Assembly: GCA_024803745.1 (NCBI GenBank) | Contig: JANJXV010000037.1 | Span: 2,913,001-2,977,000 of the forward strand | Origin: Megascapheus bottae | Lineage: Eukaryota; Chordata; Mammalia; Rodentia; Geomyidae | Length of the DNA stretch: 64,000 nucleotides | Direction of reading: 5' to 3' | Part shown: piece by piece, positions 23,519 to 64,000 of the stretch | Layout: each line of letters begins with the position of its first letter | Numbering within the stretch: position 1 is the first letter of the stretch | The notes under the pieces: generated by a model | The model's database searches: none | Seen by the model: only the letters and a program-made list of their open reading frames with translations | Told to the model about the DNA's origin: nothing | Made by a program: the position numbers and the translations under genes

Positions 23519-24264
23519 CAGAGGAAGCACCTTGCCCTGTAGTCATTCATTCTCATTCATGTTTGCATGAACTGGACAGGACAGCTGGTGTCATTCCAGG
23601 TCCTTATCACCACCAGTGAGAGATGAAGCAGGCAGAGCGGAGAGCCTGGCAAAGGTACCCAGAAGGCCGCGATGGACACAACACCTGCAGTCAGACATTG
23701 CAGATCTCAGAGTTGTAAGGAGACTTCTGGGTTTAGGTCAGATGTCCTCCCTCTGCATCACAGATATGGGGTCGGTTTGAACACACTGCCAGGGAAAAGA
23801 GTGCACCGATATTAATCCTGTTGGGAGAAGGGGCTTGCACTGTAAGGAAGTCAGGTCCTTGGCTGGAACACAAGGCCGTCATGAATCCAGCTTCCATCTA
23901 GGGCTATGAAAATGCCCACATGTTAGCCCTTAGATATGGGGAAAGAATGATCTTGATCTGCCACCCTCCTACCACCCATCCTCACCCTGTCTTCTCTCAA
24001 AACCAAACATCTCCAATTTCTCCTCCAGTTGTACCTGGGGAGTGGAATTCATCAGGAATTCATCTTTAACTTCTTTATGAAGCTAGATGTCTAAGAGCGC
24101 AGAAATACAATGAAGTGCAGCTTGGAATTTGGGTTTACACTGCTTTTATCTTATGGGTTTGTTTGTTTTTTTGGTCTCTGGATATGGCTTTAGAGAGAGT
24201 GCTTTGAGATCCATTATCAAAAGGCACGTTTACAGTTGGTGGTGGTGGTATGGTGTGTGCCTAC

Positions 24265-24266
<2 letters not shown>

Positions 24267-24310
<44 letters not shown>
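24267..24310. repeat. TG microsatellite
   Basis: About 22 units, in or near the HTR4 3' UTR. Confidence 0.95.
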
Positions 24311-24316
<6 letters not shown>

Positions 24317-25013
24317 TGCCATTTCTTTACTGCCAAACTTGTGACTGAAGCTCCTCTTTCATGACTGTGGGCAGAGGTCCTGCCCCGTAGTGTGGGAGGG
24401 AAATTGAGCCCGTCCCAGAAGGGAAAGTCAGCCTGGAATCACAGTCTGAAAAAGGAGAACCACTGCCACTTTTCTTTAGTTGGAAACAACATTGAATCTG
24501 TATGGCTTCTGAGACTCTATTTTTCTCTACCATTTAGTAGCCTCTTATTCGCTCCGAATACCTAAGAAGGTGCTTGCCTTGCAGTGTGAGAGCTTCCACC
24601 ATCTTAGTGCATCTAGAGTAAATTATGCCCCCAGATGCTGACCTCTGAGGACAATTCATTTGGTTGCTGACATATATTTCTTGCTAACTGTGGCATTATA
24701 ACAGAAAGGCGATGGAATACAGTAGTTCTGGTGGTGGGGGGTGATTCCTGTGTTTCGTGCGCTACTGGATCAAGATGTATTAGGTGTTCAAGGAAGAGCT
24801 CTAGACTTCTCTCTACCCTTCTACTTGGTCTATCGATCCTTCTCTGTCAGTGATCTCACGCCACAATTGCCTTCTTGGCCCCTATTTTATCCATAGAGGC
24901 AGAACTCGCTGTCCTTTCTTCTTTCCTCACTTATTGTGAGAAGAGATGGTCAGATTCATGCAGCACCAGGTAGGTGAAGAAGCAGAGTTTTTATTATTAT
25001 TATTATTTGTTTG

Positions 25014-25216
25014 TTTGTCAGTCCTGGGGCTTGAACTCTGGGCCTGGACTCTGTTCCTGAGCTCTTCAACTTGAGCCACAATGCCCCTTCTGGTATTCTG
25101 GTGGTTAATTGGAGATTAGAATCTCACAGACTTTTGTGCTTGGGCTGGCTTTGAACTGAGACCCTCAGATCTCAGCCTCCTGAGTAGCTAGGATTACAGG
25201 CGTGAGCCACCCAGCT
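25014..25216 (-). mobile_element. B1-like/Geo dimeric SINE, inverted
   Basis: CAGTCCTGGGGCTTGAACTC starts the Geo half; GGATTACAGGCGTGAGCCACC ends the 7SL-like half. It lies between HTR4 and FBXO38. Confidence 0.7.
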
Positions 25217-25536
25217 CAGGCATCATTTTTGCAATGAGAATCCCATGACTAGGACACTGGGCAGGTGGTTGACGAGCATACTGATGGGACTGTCCTTGTG
25301 CTGAGGAGATGACTCACTTCTTAGACAAGAAGAGTTAATGCAGAGACCCAGAGTTCCCCACATGCTTTCTGGATATTGACTCCATTCTCTAAGCACAAAG
25401 TACTTCTTAGGAAAGGATAAGTCCAACAGAAAAGAATCATGTTATAGGAAATCAACATCTGCTTGGTGCTTTGAGGCAGCTGCTAAACTGTCAGTTTTGC
25501 TTAATGCCCCCATCAATGGGCTCTATACTACAGAGT

Positions 25537-25566
25537 ACACGCACACGCACACACACACACACACAC
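25537..25566. repeat. CA microsatellite, imperfect
   Basis: Starts with ACGCACACGC, then AC units. Confidence 0.9.
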
Positions 25567-25793
25567 TCCTTCATGAAATGCTTCTTTTCCTAGGCTCTTA
25601 GCCAACATTTCCACTTAAGTAAAATGCTATTTCTCACTGGCAGATTTCCCATATTCAAATGCTATTTAGACCCAAACATTAGAACCTAGGTAGGAAAGCG
25701 TAATCATGTTCTATCTGCTCATGTTTCTGGTAGCCAGTCCATGATTCTGTCAGGGACCTATATAGAATATGAAAGAACAGCCATTGCAGAAAT

Positions 25794-25794
<1 letters not shown>

Positions 25795-25835
<41 letters not shown>
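25795..25835. repeat. TG microsatellite
   Basis: About 20 units, including one TGC interruption at the start. Confidence 0.95.
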
Positions 25836-25836
<1 letters not shown>

Positions 25837-26683
25837 TCATTCTTAAGCAAGTTGTCTCTTTTGCTGATAAGCATCTTACAAGCATTATTCGCTGTCTCTT
25901 TAGACAAGGGTAGGGATGACATGGTGACAGACCATATGTCCAGAGTGGATCGTTCCTGGATAGGATCAAACTTGTTCTGTCTAGACGGCTACTAGCCCGG
26001 CACTCATGAAGTGGGTAGTTTTCTGGAATCTAGACAATAGCGCATGTGCATGAAACTCAGAAGGAGAAAACACCTAGCTATGCAAAAACAGAAGAGACTT
26101 ACATGAGCCTTGTTCTCTTGCTAAGAATACTCTCTTCTTGTAGGAAACCCACATCAGGGATTGTTGCTTCTGAGGCTGAGAGGGCTGTGCTCCCAGTCAT
26201 GTCTGCCAGATTGGTCTTGGCAATTCTGAGAGCTAAGGGACACAAACAAACTGTGTCCAAGCCTGGGAAGAAGGGATTCACGATGCTTCCTCTCAACTTG
26301 ACTCTCCGTGCATAAGAGTGTGCCATCCTGAAGTTCCCAATCCAGCCTACACTGTTAGCAGCCAGGAAGCAAAAGAAGTAAAATCTACTCCTTCAACTGA
26401 AAATGTAAAAGAACTTGGCCAGGAGTAGTATCTTTCTTCCCAGCTGTCCCAGCTACTTAAGGGGAGAGGCAGAGATCAGGACACAAACTGCTTTCTCTTC
26501 CCCGAGGGAATCCTTTAGATTTGGCCAAGTGTAAGGGCATTTAGAAGAGGAGAAACTTAACATACTTTAGGAGATCATTGATTTGTGTACATGATACATC
26601 TTACCCTTTAGGAAACAGAGAATTAAAATCACCATTATATTTGATTTAGATTGTTTCTTTCCCCTTCAACCCATCCAGAATGG

Positions 26684-26706
26684 ACACACACACACACACA
26701 CACACA
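26684..26706. repeat. CA microsatellite, short
   Basis: About 11 units. Confidence 0.9.
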
Positions 26707-28079
26707 AACGGGGAGAGGCTATATGTAGCAGGCAATTTGCTTCTCAACAGTAAGCCTAGAAGTTTTCTTCAGGGTTGTGTGTACATGTCGTGCTATCAAC
26801 ACTATAGAGCTTACAGTGTTGATTCTTTGAGGTTCTTGTATATTCTGTGTGAGAGTGGGGCATTTTTCTGTGACTGCACTGACCTCGTGAAGGTTAGCTT
26901 AGGTGGTTTCAGGTTGAAAGGGCAGCAGTAGCTTACACTTGGCAGTGGCTCTGTCACTCAAGGCACTGTGTGATGGGCTGTATCTGCCCTCCTCCACTGA
27001 GGGCCTGAGAAATTGCACAAAGTCTATGGGCTTTGGAATCAGATTCATGACATCTTGTTTCCACTAATTCTTAGATGAGTGCTTTTGAACAAGCCAATCA
27101 TGCCTATGTTCTCTCTACCAATCTAATGTTATTTTCAAGTAAAGAAAACTCTCAGTACTTAAAAAAAAAGTTGTTTTTTTGTTTTTTGTTTTTTTTAGCA
27201 TGTTATCCTAACTACACAGGAGCCTGAAATTGGATGATGTTTGGGAAATACCCACAATGAAAAAATTCACAAGATCCCCATTTCAACTGATTTATAATTG
27301 GGTGGATGGAGTAGGATGCACCAGTCATCTCAGCTATGCAGAAAGTATGAATAGGAAGGTTGTGATCCAGGCCAATCTGGACAAAAGGTGACATTTCTCT
27401 TTGTGAAATGGATCAAAATTAAAGGGGAAGGGTTCCAGCAGTAGAGTGCCTGAAAGCATCTGAATTCAACCCCTCTGTGGACCCCTCCCACACACAAATA
27501 AAAGCTGCTAATGTTCATGCTATGTGAGTACTGTGATGGAATCACCAGACCTCTGTGCTCCCATCATACATCCAGGGCACACTAAAATGGGAAGATTAGT
27601 CCAAGAATTACCTCAAATTATAGTGGATGTAATGCCACCTGTTTGCATTGTGCTGTCCAGTCTCCTGGACCATCACCCCACTGAACTCTCACCACTGCCC
27701 CACAGAGAATATTAGTTATAAATTTCCAGATGAGGACATTCAAGCTTCCAGGCTGGGGCTGTGACTGTCTCTTGGTCAGGCAGTGGTTGAGGAAATCAAA
27801 ATATCAACCCAGGTCTAATGGCTCCATGAATGACCCTAGAATGATGGTACCCGTAGTTTGGAATCACACATCTGGCAATATGAGGTAGCAGATTCTGATA
27901 CTGATATGCATTTAGTCATCCATCACCTATGAAATACGTAAACTTTAAAACATGCCAGGCACTCCCACAAGCTCAGTGGGTGAAGAAGGCAACTAAAACA
28001 ACAGTTTTGTACAGTAGATGTGAGTAAACGGGACTGGAACTGGGGAAGCATACCCGGTCTGTAAGACTTCAGTATGGTT

Positions 28080-28290
28080 TTTTCTGGGTAAAACATTCAA
28101 GAGTAATATTTTGTGATGTGAAATTATGTGAAGTTCCAATTTCTGTCCATAAATAAAGTTTTCTGGTAACACAGCTGTCTGTTCATCTATATTGTTGAAA
28201 GCTTATACATTGTGAAGTTATGTCCCAATATTTACAACATATAACATTGCTATAGTTTGCTGCCCTCTGCTGTTGGGCAGTCATTATGCA
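28080..28290 (+). repeat. Ancient interspersed repeat
   Basis: CCATAAATAAAGTTTTCTGG TAACACAGC resembles a widespread old mammalian repeat with AATAAAGTTTTATTGGAACACAGCC. The family is not named with certainty. Its AATAAA should not be counted as gene evidence. Confidence 0.4.
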
Positions 28291-28386
28291 GTCTTTCCGA
28301 TGTAGCAATCAAATGCCTACACTACTGGGCATCTACTTAGTTTTCAGTTGCCATCTTAGCATCTTTACACTAATTTTAGCTAACCC

Positions 28387-28390
<4 letters not shown>

Positions 28391-28427
<37 letters not shown>
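28391..28427. repeat. Homopolymer T37
   Basis: An uninterrupted T run. It could be the poly(A) end of a minus-strand retroposed sequence, but no parent was recognised and no duplication is clear. Confidence 0.8.
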
Positions 28428-28429
<2 letters not shown>

Positions 28430-28999
28430 GGTTTTGGCTTAGAGATAAGATGGTTAAGCCAGAAAGAATAGTGACCTCTAGTTGCTGAAGCAAGATGACT
28501 TCATTGTTCAGTTACTGTGAAACAGGATTCCAATGGGATTTACCGAGATATGGGGATTTGTTTGGAAACAGCTTGAGTAATTCTGTATTTTCAATACAAG
28601 GCAGAAATAACACCAATTTTAATACAAATAGAATATTTTCCTAACTAAAAGACAGGTTAAGACAATATAACAAACAGATGAAAAGAATGAAGTAGCCAAT
28701 GAAAGTATACTTCGTAACAGAAATTAGTTCAAAAAGCATTGAGAGGCCTTTGTAGAAAGACATTGATCATTATTTACAATGGCTGTGTTAGAAAATCTTA
28801 CTGGCACCCTCATTAATGGAAGAAGTTTCAGTAAATACAGAGGAAGTGCAGTGGAATTAGATTCCTGCATTCTTGTTCTACCTAGAATATACCAGGTCCT
28901 GAAGACCAGGTGAGGAGCAGTATTTCTTGGAGCATCAAGTAATCCCCAGAAACTTGCGGTAAGCCAATTGTGGAGACCCTTTATACCGTACACATCCCA

Positions 29000-29110
29000 T
29001 AATTCCTGTCCTTATGTTAACAAAGTTTCCCAACGATATGCAGCTTACATGTTTTGTTAAGGTCATGCAGCTACTCAGTGCAAACCCTGAGGACACTGGA
29101 GTTGCTCTAA
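29000..29110 (+). repeat. MIR-like fragment
   Basis: TTAAGGTCATGCAGCTACTC AGTGCAAACC resembles the MIR core (AAGGTCACACAGCTAG). Confidence 0.4.
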
Positions 29111-29390
29111 AATGTTTCATTTTGACTGAAAATCATACTATAACTTCCATCATTGCCAAGTCAGGGAAGCCTGTTTTTAAGAAAGAAAAAAGCCACCTCC
29201 TGATGACCTGATCAGTTCGGTAAATTTCACCTATGCCAATGTTCTGCTATATGAAGTTGAGTTAAATGCTGTACAGCAAGAGAATGCTTCGAGATTTGAA
29301 ATTAGATAACAGAATTTAGACAAATGTATTGCTTCTGTGTAGTACGTTCTTTAAAATGAAGGATTCAAGTTCAAGGCAAGGAAAGTTTTT

Positions 29391-29396
29391 AATAAA
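29391..29396 (+). terminator. Plus-strand AATAAA, possible distal HTR4 poly(A) signal
   Basis: This hexamer is oriented with HTR4 and overlaps the FBXO38 3' end region. It would imply a 3' UTR of almost 6 kb, so use by HTR4 is speculative. Confidence 0.2.
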
Positions 29397-29398
29397 CT

Positions 29399-29404
29399 TT
29401 TATT
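29399..29404 (-). terminator. FBXO38: FBXO38 distal poly(A) signal AATAAA
   Basis: The canonical hexamer on the coding strand lies about 670 nt after the stop, followed by an A/T-rich then U-rich segment. Another AATAAA lies on the opposite strand only 2 nt away (29391-29396). Confidence 0.5.
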
Positions 29405-29519
29405 TTTTATATTGAAGATAAAGCATATACACAATTGGATATGGAAATAAATAACTAGAAATGCTTTGGAAACACTTCCATTTCCCCTTCAAATTCATTT
29501 TTTTAAGCTCATGAATTCT

Positions 29520-29525
29520 TTTATT
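29520..29525 (-). terminator. FBXO38: FBXO38 proximal poly(A) signal candidate AATAAA
   Basis: A second canonical hexamer within the 3' UTR, about 550 nt after the stop, could give a shorter transcript. Downstream GU-rich sequence is weak. Confidence 0.35.
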
Positions 29526-29902
29526 TAAAATATGGCAACTATAACACTAAGAAAACAAAGGAATCACATCTTTGTACAGAAACATATAGCCTTCTTTGAC
29601 TATGGAATTTAGTGGATATTTTAGTAACAAAAAAGCACTCAAGACACAAACACGCTTCAACAGATTTACTCAAACAGCATTGCTCGAGAGGAAAAAGGCA
29701 CAGATTGAAGGGGAGGGTGGTGATGACGAAGAATAGAGGAAACAGGGCTCAGTTCAAAATGACACTAGGAACGAAAGGTGTGAAAGATAGAAACAAAATG
29801 AACTCCTTCAAATATGCGTCTTCATTCCAAGGAAATTTTAAATTAAATTGTACAGACGATGATAAAGTTGGTATTTTGGAGAGAGTGTTTGTATATTTCC
29901 TG

Positions 29903-29910
29903 TATGTACA
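29903..29910 (-). promoter_or_regulatory. Pumilio-type element UGUACAUA in FBXO38 3' UTR
   Basis: On the FBXO38 sense strand the octamer TGTACATA fits the Pumilio consensus UGUANAUA. A match of this length can arise by chance, so function is only suggested. Confidence 0.3.
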
Positions 29911-30073
29911 AATCTTTGTACACAATCTCCGTGTTCCTCATACAGATCCTACATCATGTACCAAACTGAGCCAGGGCCTCCCTCACCCACGCCAAGCCCC
30001 AAGTCCTGGGAAGCACTCCAGCAGCACGTGGATGGCTCCACCTGACTCCTGACAGAACTGCTAGGAGGGCGTC

Positions 30074-64000
<33,927 letters not shown>

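Larger units (their letters stand above)
23519..29379 (+). other. HTR4 3' UTR of undetermined length, then intergenic DNA
   Basis: No further coding exon is recognisable here. The HTR4 3' UTR begins at 23519 but its end cannot be fixed. AATAAA occurs at 27497, at 28150 (inside an old repeat) and at 29391. The stretch also holds CA/TG microsatellites (24267, 25537, 25795, 26684), one inverted SINE (25014-25216), a T37 run at 28391, and MIR-like pieces near 27020 and 29025. The ORFs in it are short and show no family resemblance. Confidence 0.6.
29380..30073 (-). other. FBXO38: FBXO38 3' untranslated region
   Basis: This is sequence after the stop down to the distal poly(A) signal. Candidate AATAAA signals on the minus strand are at 29520-29525 (proximal) and 29399-29404 (distal). 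The distal end at about 29380 is estimated from the usual 10-30 nt spacing. A plus-strand ORF of 146 codons inside it (29612-30052) is antisense to the UTR and not a gene. Confidence 0.6.

Noticed and set aside
28150..28155. AATAAA as the HTR4 (a) poly(A) signal
   Set aside because: It sits in an old interspersed repeat whose consensus contains this hexamer.
28391..28993. Processed pseudogene ending in the T37 run
   Set aside because: The minus-strand sequence before the poly(A) shows no recognisable parent gene and no clear target duplication.
29612..30052. Plus-strand ORF of 146 codons
   Set aside because: It is antisense to the FBXO38 3' UTR, with no domain and no known family.

Overview
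The window is nuclear DNA of a rodent, very probably a heteromyid or geomyid (kangaroo rat, pocket mouse or pocket gopher group). It is AT-rich, with large introns, canonical GT-AG splice sites, many CA/TG microsatellites, old MIR and L1 fragments, and dozens of dimeric SINEs. The commonest SINE has a tRNA-Ala/ID-like left half joined to a second tRNA-like half. This architecture matches the IDL-Geo family described from Geomyoidea, and it is the main evidence for the clade.

Two protein-coding genes meet tail to tail, in the order known from human 5q32. The left part (1 to about 23,500, plus strand) is the 3' end of HTR4, the serotonin 5-HT4 receptor. The seven-transmembrane exons lie to the left of the window. 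What remains is the alternative C-terminal tail region: one exon at 13,513-13,586 with two acceptors (tails matching human variants g and e), and the terminal exon at 23,431 encoding the (a) tail that ends in SCF. A perfect donor 13 nt after the e/g stop suggests that e/g transcripts splice on into the (a) exon and use it as 3' UTR.

The right part (about 29,380 to 64,000, minus strand) is FBXO38 (MoKA), an SCF ubiquitin-ligase substrate receptor and KLF7 co-activator. Nineteen coding exons can be placed to the base. They join in a single open frame of 1,069 residues plus stop, from about residue 121 of the protein to its C-terminus. The N-terminus with the F-box lies beyond the right edge. 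The 3' UTR runs to about 29,380, where back-to-back poly(A) signals occur on both strands.

Between the two genes (23,519-29,380), and in all introns, I see only repeats and undistinguished sequence. No bacterial-type system, CRISPR, phage or functional RNA gene was found. The most interesting items are the dual-acceptor HTR4 tail exon, an FBXO38 NAGNAG acceptor, the convergent gene boundary, and a second dimeric SINE with a 7SL/B1-like left half fused to the same right half.
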